Positions 8,142 to 17,519 of a stretch of DNA of 64,000 nt are shown here, piece by piece. Position 1 is the first letter of the stretch. Each line of letters starts with the position of its first letter. The position numbers were made by a program, and so were the translations under genes. The notes under the pieces are model-generated. The model ran no database searches and had not been told where the DNA came from. It worked only from the letters and a program-made list of their open reading frames with translations. This stretch comes from Sphingomonas panacisoli. GTDB taxonomy: Bacteria; Pseudomonadota; Alphaproteobacteria; Sphingomonadales; Sphingomonadaceae. The stretch spans positions 1,426,001 to 1,490,000 of the forward strand of contig NZ_CP042306.1 in the NCBI RefSeq assembly GCF_007859635.1. The letters run 5' to 3'.

Positions 8142-9830
8142 ATGAGCGAAGCGTCGGCACGACCGAAAGGCCTGAAGGTGTTCGCGGCGGCGCTCCGCAC
8201 GCGAAAATCGGCGTCGATGCTGGTGTTCGGGTTCTCGTCGGGCCTACCGGTCGCGTTGCTCGTCGGCACGCTGACCGCGTGGTTAGGCGAAGTCGGGATC
8301 AAGCTGGCGACGATCGGGGTGCTGTCGTGGATCGGGCTGACCTACGCGTTCAAGTTCCTGTGGTCGCCGCTCGTCGATCGCGTGCAACTGCCCGGCATTG
8401 GCGCGCTGGGGCGGCGCAAGAGCTGGATCGTCTTGTGCCAAGTGATCATGATCGCCAGCCTCGTCGCGATCGTTGCGACCGACCCCACGGTGCATATCGC
8501 GCGGTTCGCTCTATTCGCGTTCTTCGGTGCGTTGGCGTCGGCGACGCAGGATATCGCGATCGACGGTTGGCGGATCGACGTCGCCGACGAGGAGGCGCCG
8601 GTCGAATTGCTGTCGGCGGTGTATCAGCTCGGCTCGCGCACCGCGTCGATCGTCGGCGGCGCGGTGGCGCTGTATCTGGCGGCGCGGATGTCGTGGCCGA
8701 CCGTGTATCTGGTGATGGCCGGGCTAATGGTTGTGACGCTGGTGCTCGGACTCGGGGCGCCCGATACCGAGCGTCCGCCGAGTACGCCGATCAGTGTACT
8801 GGCCCAGCCCGGCGAAGTCACCCCCCGCGTCCGCGCGATCGCGCTGATGATCGTCGGCGCCAGCTGGACCTGGGCGATCGTCACGCTGGTGATGTTCATG
8901 ATCAGCATGCTGGCCGACGTCCCGCCCGGGGGCGTCCGACCGTCGGCGGGCGATTTCCTCAAGACCTGGGGCGTCGTCATCATCGTCGCGACCGTGTTCG
9001 TGCCGTTGATCGTCGCGGCGGTCGTCAACCGCATGAAGGCGCGCGGGCAGGGGGTGCAGACCGTCGAGGACACCGTCCGCTCGGGCGCGCGCACCGCCGC
9101 GAACCACCTGTACGGCGCGTTGATCGCGCCACTCGCCGATCTGACCGAGCGGTTGCGCTGGGGCGTGCTGCTGATCATCGGCCTGATCCTGACCTATGCG
9201 CTGTGCTACAACGTGTGGGCGTCGTTCGCGTACCCGTTCTATCTCGATTTCATGCATTATTCGAAGGACGAGGTCGCGTTCGCCTCGAAGATCTTCGGCA
9301 TCATCATGTCGATCGTCGGGGTCAGCGTCGGCGGTTTCCTGTTCATCAAGATCGGACGGTTCCCGACCGTATTGATCGGCGCGATCCTGCCGATCTTTGG
9401 CAATTTCGTCTTCGCCGATCTCGCCGACGGATCGCCCTATATCGACATGGTGCTCCACACGACGCGGCTCGACCTGTTGGTGCAGACGTTCGGCGGCGAC
9501 CTGCGCATGGCGCGGCTGCTGCTGGCGATCTGCTACGAGAACATCTCGACCGGCATCGCGGGCGCGGCACTTGTCGCGTTCGTGTCGGGCGTGGTCAGCA
9601 AGAAGTTCGCCGCGGTCCAATATTCGGTGCTGTCGTCGATGACCTTCCTGGTCGGGGCGCTGATGCGCGCACCGGTGGGTGAGGCGATCCCGATCTACGG
9701 CTATGGCGACGTGTTCCGCTGGCTGTCGCTGGCCGGCGTCATCGCGATCGCGTTCGTGCTGCTCGAATGGTGGCGGTCGTCTTATGTCGCGCGCGCCGAG
9801 GAACCGGGACACACCGGCAAGCCTGCATGA
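8142..9830 (+). CDS. AmpG-family MFS permease
   Basis: 562-aa inner-membrane transporter of the major facilitator superfamily. FGFSSGLPVALL (about 28-39), LWSPLVDR and LGRRKSW early in the chain are hallmarks of AmpG permeases, which import anhydro-muropeptides for cell-wall recycling. More than 12 hydrophobic segments are visible, with a polar loop near 290-320. Length is like the longer Pseudomonas AmpG. AAGGGGAG lies about 10 bases before the ATG. The final codons overlap the next gene by ATGA. Confidence 0.85.
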   Translation: MSEASARPKGLKVFAAALRTRKSASMLVFGFSSGLPVALLVGTLTAWLGEVGIKLATIGVLSWIGLTYAFKFLWSPLVDRVQLPGIGALGRRKSWIVLCQVIMIASLVAIVATDPTVHIARFALFAFFGALASATQDIAIDGWRIDVADEEAPVELLSAVYQLGSRTASIVGGAVALYLAARMSWPTVYLVMAGLMVVTLVLGLGAPDTERPPSTPISVLAQPGEVTPRVRAIALMIVGASWTWAIVTLVMFMISMLADVPPGGVRPSAGDFLKTWGVVIIVATVFVPLIVAAVVNRMKARGQGVQTVEDTVRSGARTAANHLYGALIAPLADLTERLRWGVLLIIGLILTYALCYNVWASFAYPFYLDFMHYSKDEVAFASKIFGIIMSIVGVSVGGFLFIKIGRFPTVLIGAILPIFGNFVFADLADGSPYIDMVLHTTRLDLLVQTFGGDLRMARLLLAICYENISTGIAGAALVAFVSGVVSKKFAAVQYSVLSSMTFLVGALMRAPVGEAIPIYGYGDVFRWLSLAGVIAIAFVLLEWWRSSYVARAEEPGHTGKPA

Positions 9831-10588
9831 TCATGCTGCTGCTGATCTACGGCATCCCGATCCTGTGCCAGGTCGCGTGCGTGGTCCATTGCATCAAGAT
9901 GGGCCGCAACCAGATCTGGATCTGGCCGATCGTGCTGTTCCCGGTGGTCGGCTGCATCGCCTATTTCATCATCGAGGTAATGCCGGGGATGCAGGGCAAC
10001 CGTCACGTCCGCACGATGAAGGCGCAGGCGGCGAAGGCGATCGATCCCGAGCGCGAGGTCCGGCTGGCGCGCGATGCGCTGGGGCTGGCGGACACGGTCG
10101 CGAACCGCATCCGGCTGGCCGATGCGCTGGCGGCGGTGAAGCGGCCGGATGAGGCGATCCCTTACTATCGCGAGGCGCTGGCCGCGCAGCCGCTGCCCGA
10201 TCCGCGCACCGAGACCAAGCTGGCCAACGCCTTGTTCGAGGCGGATCAGGTCGATGAGGCGCTGACCACGGTCGAGGGCATCAAGGAACCGAGCGGACAG
10301 AGCGAGCGCGACAAGCTGAACCTGCTCCGCGCGCGGCTATACGATCATGTCGGGCGGCAGGACGAGGCGTTCGACATCTATCGCGACATCGTGACCCGCA
10401 TGCCGGGCGAGGAGGCGCGGTGCCGCTATGCCGCGCTGCTGCTGGAGATGGGGCGCAAGCGCGAGGCGCAGGGCGTGCTCGAGGAAGTCGAGGACCGGAT
10501 GAAGCGGCTCGACAGCCACCAGCGGCGGGCGGATGCCGAGATGTATCGCTGGGCGACCGACAAGCTCAAGGAACTGCGCGCGGGCTAG
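9827..10588 (+). CDS. Membrane-anchored TPR protein
   Basis: 253 aa. Two N-terminal hydrophobic segments (about 1-17 and 27-48) around CIKMGRNQIWIW resemble the PLDc_N membrane domain. A helical region follows with degenerate tetratricopeptide repeats (RLADALAAVKRPDEAIPYYR, then ANALFEADQVDEALTTVEG and further copies to residue 235). It probably scaffolds proteins at the inner membrane. It is coupled to the AmpG-like gene by ATGA. Its TAG stop shares CTAG with the opposing gene. Confidence 0.8.
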   Translation: MIMLLLIYGIPILCQVACVVHCIKMGRNQIWIWPIVLFPVVGCIAYFIIEVMPGMQGNRHVRTMKAQAAKAIDPEREVRLARDALGLADTVANRIRLADALAAVKRPDEAIPYYREALAAQPLPDPRTETKLANALFEADQVDEALTTVEGIKEPSGQSERDKLNLLRARLYDHVGRQDEAFDIYRDIVTRMPGEEARCRYAALLLEMGRKREAQGVLEEVEDRMKRLDSHQRRADAEMYRWATDKLKELRAG

Positions 10589-11028
10589 CCGCCGATCGGC
10601 AGCCCCAAATCGGCAAACGCGGCGGACAGCGCGGCCGCGCTGGCGACGATCGCGTCCGCGCGGCGTTCGGCCATCACGTCGGCGAGCAGCAAGCGGGCGG
10701 CATCGGGGCGGCGCTCGGCATGGCCGATCGCGGTGAGTAACGCCGCCTCCGCCCAGGTCATGCGCGCGCAGCAGCATGGCGCGATCGCGATCGTCGTCGT
10801 GGCGGTGGCCGCGAGTTCGGCCATGAACGCGCGCGCCAGCACCAGCGGGCGACGAAATCCGCTGCCGAAAGCGACGACGAACGTCTGCGCGACATGCGCG
10901 TCCGCCAGGCCGTGCGCGCCCATCCGCCGGATCGCGAGGAGGAGCAGGCGGTCGCCCGTAGCCTCCGGCAACGGATGCGGCAGCGTCGTGGGATTGGGGG
11001 CCGGCGAGGGGGCAGGAAGCGTGGTCAA
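10585..11028 (-). CDS. DUF6628-like conserved protein
   Basis: 147 aa, Ala-rich and mostly helical, with GDRLLLLAIRRMGAHGLADA near residue 30, a cysteine triplet in APCCCARMT near 88, and LLLADVMAERRAD. It resembles the uncharacterised DUF6628 proteins of sphingomonads as I remember them. No catalytic motif is evident. It converges with the TPR gene, the two stops sharing one CTAG. Confidence 0.65.
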   Translation of the reverse strand: MTTLPAPSPAPNPTTLPHPLPEATGDRLLLLAIRRMGAHGLADAHVAQTFVVAFGSGFRRPLVLARAFMAELAATATTTIAIAPCCCARMTWAEAALLTAIGHAERRPDAARLLLADVMAERRADAIVASAAALSAAFADLGLPIGG

Positions 11029-11096
11029 AGCGGCGACTCCGTCGTTGGATCGCCAGTCTCCGGATTTCGCTATTGATAGTCAATCGCAATAATGGA

Positions 11097-12410
11097 TCAG
11101 GTCGGCAGTTCGTCGTTGGCGGCGAGCACTTCACCGGCGAGATAGAGCGATCCGAGGATCAGGACGCGGCGCGACGCATCGCTCTTCGCCAGGTGCCGAA
11201 GCGCGTTGGGCACGGTGGCGGCGGTGCGTGCCGACATGCCGAGGCTCTTGGCGATCGCCGCGAGGTCGGTGGGCGCGTGATGCTCGTGATGCGGCACGGG
11301 AACCGCGATCAGCTGCTCGGCAAGCGGCGCGATCGGCGCCAGCAGACCGCGCGGGTCCTTGTTCGACAGCATACCGACGATCAAATGCCAGCCTTCCTGA
11401 TGCTGCGATCCCAGCGCGGCTGCAATCGCTGTCCCCGCCGCCGGGTTATGCCCGCCGTCCAGCCAAACCTCGCTACCAGCCGGCAGCAAGCGAGTCAGCG
11501 GCCCGTCGCCCAGCCGCTGCATCCGCGCCGGCCAAGTCGCCCCCTCGGCCGCCGCGGCATAAGCGACGGGCGGGATCGTCAGCGCTCGCTGGTGCCGCAG
11601 CATCGCGATGGCAAGCGCGAGGTTGCCCGGCTGATGCGGCCCGACGAGGCGGGGCAGCGGCGTGGTCACCTTGCCTGCGGTGTCGCGATAGGTGACGTGG
11701 TCGGCCTCCGCTGCCCAGAACCAATGCCCGCCCTCCGCCGCGACCGGCGCACCTGCCGTTCGCGCGACGGCGGCGATCCGCGCCTCGATCTTCGGCGGGT
11801 AGCGCATTGTCACCAGCGGCACGTGCGGTTTGGCGATGCCGGCTTTCTCCGCGGCGATGCCTTCCGGATCGCTGCCGAGAAAGCGCTCGTGATCGATCCC
11901 GAGCTGCGCGATCCCGGTGACGATCGGGTCGGCGATGACGTTGGTCGCGTCGAGTCGCCCGCCGAGCCCGACCTCGACGATGCACGCGTCCGCGGGCGTG
12001 CGCGAGAAAGCAAGGAATGCGGCCGCCGTCGTCACCTCGAAGAAGCTCGCGCCGATATCACCGCCGGCATCGAGCACTTCCGCGAGCAACGGCGCGAGCT
12101 CGGCATCATCGATAAGGCTACCGTTCAGCCGGATCCGCTCGTTGAAGCGCACGAGATGCGGGCTCGAATAAACGTGCGTCGTATAGCCCGCCGCCTCGAT
12201 CGCGGCGCGTAGGAAGGCGCAGGTCGATCCCTTGCCGTTGGTGCCGGCGACGTGCAGCACCGGCGGCAAGTGCAAGTGCGGATTGCCGATCCGTGCGAGC
12301 AGTTCGGAGATCCGCTCCAGCCCCAAGATGTCCGCCCCGGGCGACAACGCCCAAAGCCGATCGAGCTGCGCCTGGACGGCGGGATCGGTCGAGCGGGCGT
12401 GGTCGGCCAC
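11097..12410 (-). CDS. folC: Bifunctional folylpolyglutamate / dihydrofolate synthase
   Basis: ATP-dependent ligase that adds glutamate to dihydropteroate and folates. 437 aa with P-loop GTNGKGST (56-63), SSPHLVRFNERI as folate-binding region, and a C-terminal Mur-ligase-like domain with DGGHNPAA. Translation starts at GTG 12410, ten bases after the accD stop, with no strong Shine-Dalgarno sequence. The order trpA-accD-folC on this strand is conserved in many proteobacteria. Confidence 0.95.
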   Translation of the reverse strand: MADHARSTDPAVQAQLDRLWALSPGADILGLERISELLARIGNPHLHLPPVLHVAGTNGKGSTCAFLRAAIEAAGYTTHVYSSPHLVRFNERIRLNGSLIDDAELAPLLAEVLDAGGDIGASFFEVTTAAAFLAFSRTPADACIVEVGLGGRLDATNVIADPIVTGIAQLGIDHERFLGSDPEGIAAEKAGIAKPHVPLVTMRYPPKIEARIAAVARTAGAPVAAEGGHWFWAAEADHVTYRDTAGKVTTPLPRLVGPHQPGNLALAIAMLRHQRALTIPPVAYAAAAEGATWPARMQRLGDGPLTRLLPAGSEVWLDGGHNPAAGTAIAAALGSQHQEGWHLIVGMLSNKDPRGLLAPIAPLAEQLIAVPVPHHEHHAPTDLAAIAKSLGMSARTAATVPNALRHLAKSDASRRVLILGSLYLAGEVLAANDELPT

Positions 12411-12420
12411 GTGAGTGCAG

Positions 12421-13275
12421 TTACGCGGCTTTACGCCGGTCGCAGAGGTAACCGATGACGTTCGCCAGCGTCGTCTTCAGCTCGGCCCGTTCGACGACCA
12501 TATCGAGCATGCCGTGGTCGAGCAGATATTCGGCGCGTTGGAATCCTTCCGGCAACTTCTCGCGGATCGTCTGTTCGATCACGCGCTGACCGGCGAACCC
12601 GATCAAGGCACCCGGCTCGGCGATCTGGATGTCGCCCAGCATCGCATAGCTTGCGGTGACGCCGCCGGTGGTTGGGTCGGTCAGGACGACGATATAGGGC
12701 AGCCCGGCGTCGTGGAGCATCTCGATCGCTACGGTCGCGCGCGGCATCTGCATCAGCGACAGGATACCTTCCTGCATCCGTGCGCCGCCCGCCGCGGTGA
12801 AGATGACGTAGGGCGCCTTGCGGTCGATCGCCGCCTCGACCCCGCGCACGAACGCCTCGCCCACCGCCAGGCCCATCGATCCGCCCATGAACGCGAAGTC
12901 CTGGACGCCGACGACGGCGGTGCGACCGTCGATCGTGCCGATCGCGTTGATCAGCGCGTCGCTCTCGCCGGTCGCGGCGCGCGCGGCCTTGATGCGATCG
13001 ACGTACCTTTTCTGGTCGCGGAACTTCAGGGGGTCCTCGGGTACGCGCGGCGCATCGACCAGGTCGTAGTCCTCGTCGAACAATTGCGCGAACCGCTCGG
13101 TCGGGCCGATCCGTTCGTGATGCCCGCAATTCGGACAGACGCTGAGATTGTCTTCCAACTCCTTGGCGAACACCATCTGCCCACACCCCTTGCACTTGTG
13201 CCAGAGGTTGTCGGGGCTCTCCTTCTTCGGGATGACGTAGGACAGCGCGTTGCGGACGTTGGTCAGCCAACTCAT
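12421..13275 (-). CDS. accD: Acetyl-CoA carboxylase carboxyltransferase, beta subunit
   Basis: With AccA (encoded at 60.6 kb) it forms the carboxyltransferase that makes malonyl-CoA for fatty acid synthesis. 284 aa with an N-terminal four-cysteine zinc ribbon (Cys28, Cys31, Cys47, Cys50) and a crotonase-fold domain with [14 protein letters not shown] and [11 protein letters not shown]. The ATG overlaps the trpA stop by ATGA. Confidence 0.96.
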   Translation of the reverse strand: MSWLTNVRNALSYVIPKKESPDNLWHKCKGCGQMVFAKELEDNLSVCPNCGHHERIGPTERFAQLFDEDYDLVDAPRVPEDPLKFRDQKRYVDRIKAARAATGESDALINAIGTIDGRTAVVGVQDFAFMGGSMGLAVGEAFVRGVEAAIDRKAPYVIFTAAGGARMQEGILSLMQMPRATVAIEMLHDAGLPYIVVLTDPTTGGVTASYAMLGDIQIAEPGALIGFAGQRVIEQTIREKLPEGFQRAEYLLDHGMLDMVVERAELKTTLANVIGYLCDRRKAA

Positions 13276-14063
13276 ACGGATTCCTTCCTCGCGGCGCGCA
13301 CGGCGCTCGACAGGGTTTCGATATAGGCGCGAACGTGGCGCGGCGCATCCTCGCCATGCTCGCCGATCAGTTCGACGATCGCCGAGCCGACCACGACGCC
13401 GTCGGCGACGCGCGCGATCGCGGCGGCTTGGTCGGGCGTGCGAACGCCGAAGCCGACTGCGACGGGCAGGTCGGTCGAGGCTTTCAGGCGCGCGACGGCA
13501 TCCTCGATCGAGGCTTGCGCGGCCTGCTGCTTGCCGGTGATTCCGGCGACCGAGACGTAGTAGAGGAACCCGCTCGCGCCTTCGAGCACCTGCGGCAGAC
13601 GCGCGGCATCAGTGGTGGGGGTAGCGAGGCGGATATTGGCGACGTCGCATGCTCGGAGGGCGGTGCCGAGGCTGTCATCCTCCTCGGCGGGAACATCGAC
13701 GCAGATCACGCCGTCCACGCCAGCGTCGCGTGCGGCGGCGGCGAACCAGTCCGGCCCACGCCGCGTCATGGGGTTGGCATAGCCCATCAGGACGAGCGGC
13801 ACGTCGGCATGGCGCGCTCGGAAGTCGCGGGCGATGCGCAGGATGTCGGCGGTCGTCGTGCCAGCGCCGAGGCTACGCAGATTCGCCTGCTGGATCGCGG
13901 GGCCATCGGCCATCGGATCGGTGAACGGCATGCCGAGCTCGATCACGTCCGCCCCGCCCTCGACCAGCGCGTCGAGGATCGCGGGGGTCGGCCCGTCGCC
14001 GGCAGTGACGAAGCAAACGAGCGCCGGTTGGCCTTTGGCGAAGGCTCGCTCAAGCCTATTCAT
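13272..14063 (-). CDS. trpA: Tryptophan synthase alpha chain
   Basis: Cleaves indole-3-glycerol phosphate to indole, which is channelled to TrpB. 263 aa. [14 protein letters not shown] carries the catalytic pair Glu42 and Asp53 (Glu49 and Asp60 in E. coli). The ATG lies only four bases from a palindromic repeat that fills the trpB-trpA spacer, so the usual Shine-Dalgarno position falls in the foot of the hairpin. It is coupled to accD by ATGA. Confidence 0.96.
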   Translation of the reverse strand: MNRLERAFAKGQPALVCFVTAGDGPTPAILDALVEGGADVIELGMPFTDPMADGPAIQQANLRSLGAGTTTADILRIARDFRARHADVPLVLMGYANPMTRRGPDWFAAAARDAGVDGVICVDVPAEEDDSLGTALRACDVANIRLATPTTDAARLPQVLEGASGFLYYVSVAGITGKQQAAQASIEDAVARLKASTDLPVAVGFGVRTPDQAAAIARVADGVVVGSAIVELIGEHGEDAPRHVRAYIETLSSAVRAARKESV

Positions 14064-14067
14064 TCTT

Positions 14068-14175
14068 CGTCACCCCGGCCTTGTGCCGGGGTCCACCGGG
14101 CCGCAATCGATACGCCGCAAGCCTCTTGTCCAGCACTTGCTGCGCGGTGGATCCCGGCACAAGGCCGGGATGACG
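14068..14175. repeat. TGACG-type REP palindrome in the trp operon
   Basis: The left arm starts CGTCACCCCGGCCTTGTGCC and the right arm ends CAAGGCCGGGATGACG; each arm is itself a hairpin and the two pair over about 30 bases. Related copies lie at 23574-23653 and 25507-25584. It occupies almost the whole spacer between trpB and trpA. Confidence 0.85.
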
Positions 14176-14190
14176 GCGGGTAAGCGCTCC

Positions 14191-15402
14191 TCATATCGCC
14201 ACGCCCAACGCCTCGGCGACGGTGAAGATGTCCTTGTCGCCGCGGCCGGACACGTTGACGACGATAATCTGATCGCCGTTCATTTCCCGCGCCTTGGTCT
14301 CCAAAGCTGCTAGCGCATGCGAGCTTTCGAGCGCGGGGATGATGCCTTCGAGCTTGCAGCACAGTTGGAACGCGTCGAGCGCTTGCTGGTCGGTGATCGG
14401 CACGTAATCGACCCGACCACTCTCGTGCAGCCAGCTATGCTCCGGCCCGATCCCCGGATAGTCGAGCCCCGCTGAGATCGAATGCGCCTCGGTGATCTGA
14501 CCGTCCTCATCCTGCAGCAGATAGGTCTTGTTGCCGTGCAGGATGCCGGGCGCGCCGCCGGTCAGGCTGGCGGCATGCTGGCCGGTGTCGATGCCGTGGC
14601 CCGCCGCCTCGACGCCGACCATCTTCACGTCGGCATCGTCGAGGAACGGGTGGAACATGCCGATCGCGTTCGACCCGCCGCCGACCGCCGCGATCAGCAG
14701 GTCGGGCAGGCGGCCTTCCGCTTTCAAAATCTGTGCCCTGGTCTCGGTTCCTATCACGCTTTGGAAGTCGCGGACGAGTTCGGGATAGGGATGCGGACCA
14801 GCTGCCGTGCCTATAATATAGAAAGTGTCGTGGACGTTCGCGACCCAATCGCGCAGCGCCTCGTTCATTGCGTCCTTCAGCGTCTGCGCGCCCGACGTTA
14901 CCGGCTGAACTTCCGCGCCCAGCAATTTCATCCGGAATACGTTGGGCTTCTGCCGCTCGACGTCCTTCGCGCCCATGAAGATCGTGCACGGCAGGCCGAA
15001 GCGCGCCGCGACCGTGGCGGTGGCGACGCCATGCTGGCCCGCGCCGGTTTCGGCGATGATCCGCGTCTTGCCCATCCGCATCGCGAGCAGGATCTGGCCG
15101 ATGCAATTGTTGATCTTGTGCGCGCCGGTGTGGTTCAACTCCTCGCGCTTGAAATAGATTTTGGCGCCGCCGTAGTGCCGGGTCAGCCGCTCGGCGAAAT
15201 AGAGCGGGCTGGGGCGGCCGACATAGTTCGCCATCAGATCGTCGAACTGCGCCTGGAACGCCGGATCGGCCTTCGCCGCGCGATATTCGCGTTCAAGGTC
15301 GAGGATCAGCGGCATCAGCGTCTCGGCGACGTAGCGGCCGCCGAACTGGCCGAAATGCCCGCGCTCGTCTGGCTGGGCGCGATAGGAATTGGGGGCGGTC
15401 AT
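14191..15402 (-). CDS. trpB: Tryptophan synthase beta chain
   Basis: PLP enzyme that condenses indole with serine to tryptophan. 403 aa, standard TrpB1 length. HTGAHKINN carries the PLP Lys96, and [13 protein letters not shown] is the phosphate-binding loop. It overlaps the end of trpF by ATGA. The gene reads into the repeat-filled spacer before trpA. Confidence 0.97.
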   Translation of the reverse strand: MTAPNSYRAQPDERGHFGQFGGRYVAETLMPLILDLEREYRAAKADPAFQAQFDDLMANYVGRPSPLYFAERLTRHYGGAKIYFKREELNHTGAHKINNCIGQILLAMRMGKTRIIAETGAGQHGVATATVAARFGLPCTIFMGAKDVERQKPNVFRMKLLGAEVQPVTSGAQTLKDAMNEALRDWVANVHDTFYIIGTAAGPHPYPELVRDFQSVIGTETRAQILKAEGRLPDLLIAAVGGGSNAIGMFHPFLDDADVKMVGVEAAGHGIDTGQHAASLTGGAPGILHGNKTYLLQDEDGQITEAHSISAGLDYPGIGPEHSWLHESGRVDYVPITDQQALDAFQLCCKLEGIIPALESSHALAALETKAREMNGDQIIVVNVSGRGDKDIFTVAEALGVAI

Positions 15403-16031
15403 AGCTGCCCAACCGCCTGAAGGAACGCCGCGATCTTGTCCACATCCTTGACGCCAGGCGCGGACTCGACCCCGGTGGAGACGTCGACCAGCGTCGCGCC
15501 GGTGCGTCGTACCGCCTCGGCGACGTTATCGGCGCTCAGGCCGCCCGATAGCGCCCAGGGCAGCGGATGCTGGAACCCGTCGAGCAGCCCCCAATCGAAC
15601 CGCACCCCCATGCCGCCGGGCAAGGCACCGTCTGGCGTCTTGGCGTCATAGAGAATTTTGTCGGCCGCTTGCCGATAGTTAGAAGCGGTGTCGAGGTCGG
15701 CGCGCGTCTTGACCGCGACCGCGGCCCACACCTCGCGCCGACTATACTCCTTCAGCGCGGCGGCGCGTCCCGGCGTCACGTTGTGCAGTTGGATTGCGTC
15801 GAGCGCGCCGCTTTCGATCGCTTGATCGATCAGCGCGTTGCACGGATCGACGAACACCCCGACCTTCGCGATCCGCGCGGGCACGCGCGCGGTCAGCCCG
15901 CGCACCGCGTCGAACGACACGGCGCGGGGAGAGGGCGGATAGAACACGAATCCGACATGGCTCGCCCCGCCGGCGATCGCGGCGTCGAGCGTTTCGGGGG
16001 TGCTGAGCCCGCAAATCTTAACCGAAACCAT
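15399..16031 (-). CDS. trpF: Phosphoribosylanthranilate isomerase
   Basis: Amadori-type isomerisation of N-(5-phosphoribosyl)anthranilate, a beta/alpha barrel of 210 aa. [10 protein letters not shown] at the N-terminus contains catalytic Cys7, and [15 protein letters not shown] near the C-terminus carries the catalytic Asp and phosphate site. It is the first gene of the trpF-trpB-trpA-accD-folC run. It is divergent from the small membrane-protein gene, with 54 bases between starts that must hold both promoters. Confidence 0.95.
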   Translation of the reverse strand: MVSVKICGLSTPETLDAAIAGGASHVGFVFYPPSPRAVSFDAVRGLTARVPARIAKVGVFVDPCNALIDQAIESGALDAIQLHNVTPGRAAALKEYSRREVWAAVAVKTRADLDTASNYRQAADKILYDAKTPDGALPGGMGVRFDWGLLDGFQHPLPWALSGGLSADNVAEAVRRTGATLVDVSTGVESAPGVKDVDKIAAFLQAVGQL

Positions 16032-16085
16032 AGGACCAGCGCGCTACCCGATGCCGGCGCCACGGCAAAGGGCCAAGGGGACACG

Positions 16086-16481
16086 ATGCGGTACCGGCTG
16101 ACCAGCGACCGATACGAATTGAACAAGGTCGAGCGGTGGGCGATCGAAGGGCTGATCGCGTGGCGGATCATCGCGATGTTCGCGATCGGCATCATCGCGA
16201 CGCATTTCCTGACCGGCTTTTATGTCGACGCGGGTCTGTCGAAGGATATGGCCGACGTGGCCGTCTTCCTGACGCTGAACGTGACGTTCTTCGCTGCCTG
16301 CTACAAATATTGGAGCCGGTCGATTTTCCCGATCGCACCGGCGGGCTGGCGTCGCGGCACCAAGGCCAAGGTCGCTGTCATCGTCCTGATCGCGCAGTTG
16401 AGCGTGCTCGCCTTCGCGCCGCTTGGCGTGCAATTGATGGTAGCGCTGGCGCTCGCCTGGTACCGGTTCAACGTCGCCTAG
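16086..16481 (+). CDS. Small multi-spanning membrane protein, unknown
   Basis: 131 aa with three or four hydrophobic stretches (about 24-44, 49-73, 96-128) and a basic loop WRRGTKAK. I recognise no family. AAGGGGAC lies just before the ATG and supports the start. It sits between trpF and pyrF on the opposite strand, and its stop shares CTAG with the pyrF stop. Confidence 0.7.
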   Translation: MRYRLTSDRYELNKVERWAIEGLIAWRIIAMFAIGIIATHFLTGFYVDAGLSKDMADVAVFLTLNVTFFAACYKYWSRSIFPIAPAGWRRGTKAKVAVIVLIAQLSVLAFAPLGVQLMVALALAWYRFNVA

Positions 16482-17152
16482 AGCGTCGCGCCGATTTCGC
16501 GTGCGGCAAGGTCGGGATCGTCCGCGCCGGTAATCGGGCGGCCGACTACCAGGATCGACGCCCCCGCATCGAGCGCGGCGCGCGGCGTCACCACGCGCTT
16601 CTGGTCGCCGATATGGCCGTTCGCCGGGCGTACGCCGGGAACGACGAAGAAGCCCTTCGGCCAGTGCTTGTGCGCGGCGGCGACCTCGTCGCCCGAACAG
16701 ACGATGCCGTCGAGCCCGGCGTCCATCGCGAGATCGGTCAAGCGCAGCACCTGATCATGCGCCGATCCCTCGATACCAGTCGTGCGCAGATCGTTCTCGT
16801 CCAAGCTGGTCAGCATCGTCACCGCGACCACCTTGGTGCCGAGCGGCGCGGCCGCCTTGGCATCCTCCAGCATCGCGCGGCCGCCGGCGCCGTGGACGGT
16901 CAGCACCGCCGGGTCGAGCCCGCGCAGCGCCTGCACTGCCTTGCCGACGGTGTTGGGGATGTCGTGGAGCTTGAGGTCGAGGAAGATCGGCAGGCCGAGA
17001 TCGTGCATTTCCTGCACGCCGTGCCGCCCGTTTGCCATGAAGAATTCGAGGCCCAGCTTGATCCCGCCGACATGGTGGCGGACGCGATTGGCGATCGCCT
17101 TGGCCCGGTCGATGTCCGGCGTGTCGAGCGCGACGAAGATGCGGCTGGTCAT
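16478..17152 (-). CDS. pyrF: Orotidine-5'-phosphate decarboxylase
   Basis: Last step of UMP synthesis. 224-aa barrel with the charged catalytic set FLDLKLHDIPNT (Asp59, Lys61, Asp64) and the C-terminal phosphate motif VVGRPIT. The start at the ATG within GGTCAT (minus strand) gives the family N-terminus MTSRIFVALD and overlaps the upstream LapA-like gene by ATGA. Confidence 0.96.
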   Translation of the reverse strand: MTSRIFVALDTPDIDRAKAIANRVRHHVGGIKLGLEFFMANGRHGVQEMHDLGLPIFLDLKLHDIPNTVGKAVQALRGLDPAVLTVHGAGGRAMLEDAKAAAPLGTKVVAVTMLTSLDENDLRTTGIEGSAHDQVLRLTDLAMDAGLDGIVCSGDEVAAAHKHWPKGFFVVPGVRPANGHIGDQKRVVTPRAALDAGASILVVGRPITGADDPDLAAREIGATL

Positions 17153-17481
17153 AGCAGCTTGTCGGCCGGCGGGAGAGGTACGGGCGGCGTGACAGGCGTC
17201 GGCACCGGATCGGCTGCGAGGATCACCGGCGTTGGCTTCAGGTCGGCGATCACGCGCTCGGCGGTGTTGAGCCGCTGCGCCAGGCGCCAGCGCTGCGTGC
17301 GGAGGTAGAGATAGGTCGGCAACCAACCGGCCAGGAACGTCAACAGCATCAGGAACGGCAGGTTCACCTCCGCGACCAGCCCGCCCCACAGATTGATCGT
17401 GACCCACGTCCAGTTGCCGAAGGTGAAGATCGCCGCGACGAACGCCAGCAGAACCCACAGCAGGATCTTGAGGAATTGCAT
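17149..17481 (-). CDS. LapA-like inner-membrane protein
   Basis: 110 aa. Two transmembrane segments (about 3-22 and 40-60) separated by a short periplasmic loop with NWTWVTINLW, then a cytoplasmic helix LRTQRWRLAQRLNTAER and a Pro-rich tail. This layout matches the LapA/DUF1049 family, whose gene often precedes pyrF or trpF in alphaproteobacteria. A role in LPS assembly is known for E. coli LapA only; here it is inferred. Coupled to pyrF. Confidence 0.65.
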   Translation of the reverse strand: MQFLKILLWVLLAFVAAIFTFGNWTWVTINLWGGLVAEVNLPFLMLLTFLAGWLPTYLYLRTQRWRLAQRLNTAERVIADLKPTPVILAADPVPTPVTPPVPLPPADKLL

Positions 17482-17519
17482 GCGGGGAGGCTAGCGGGGT
17501 GGGGAGCGTTTGGCCAGCC

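Noticed and set aside
8724..9812. Long minus-strand frame opposite the AmpG-like permease
   Set aside because: The composition (Asp/Arg/His-rich) is typical of a shadow frame; the plus-strand permease has clear motifs and transmembrane periodicity.
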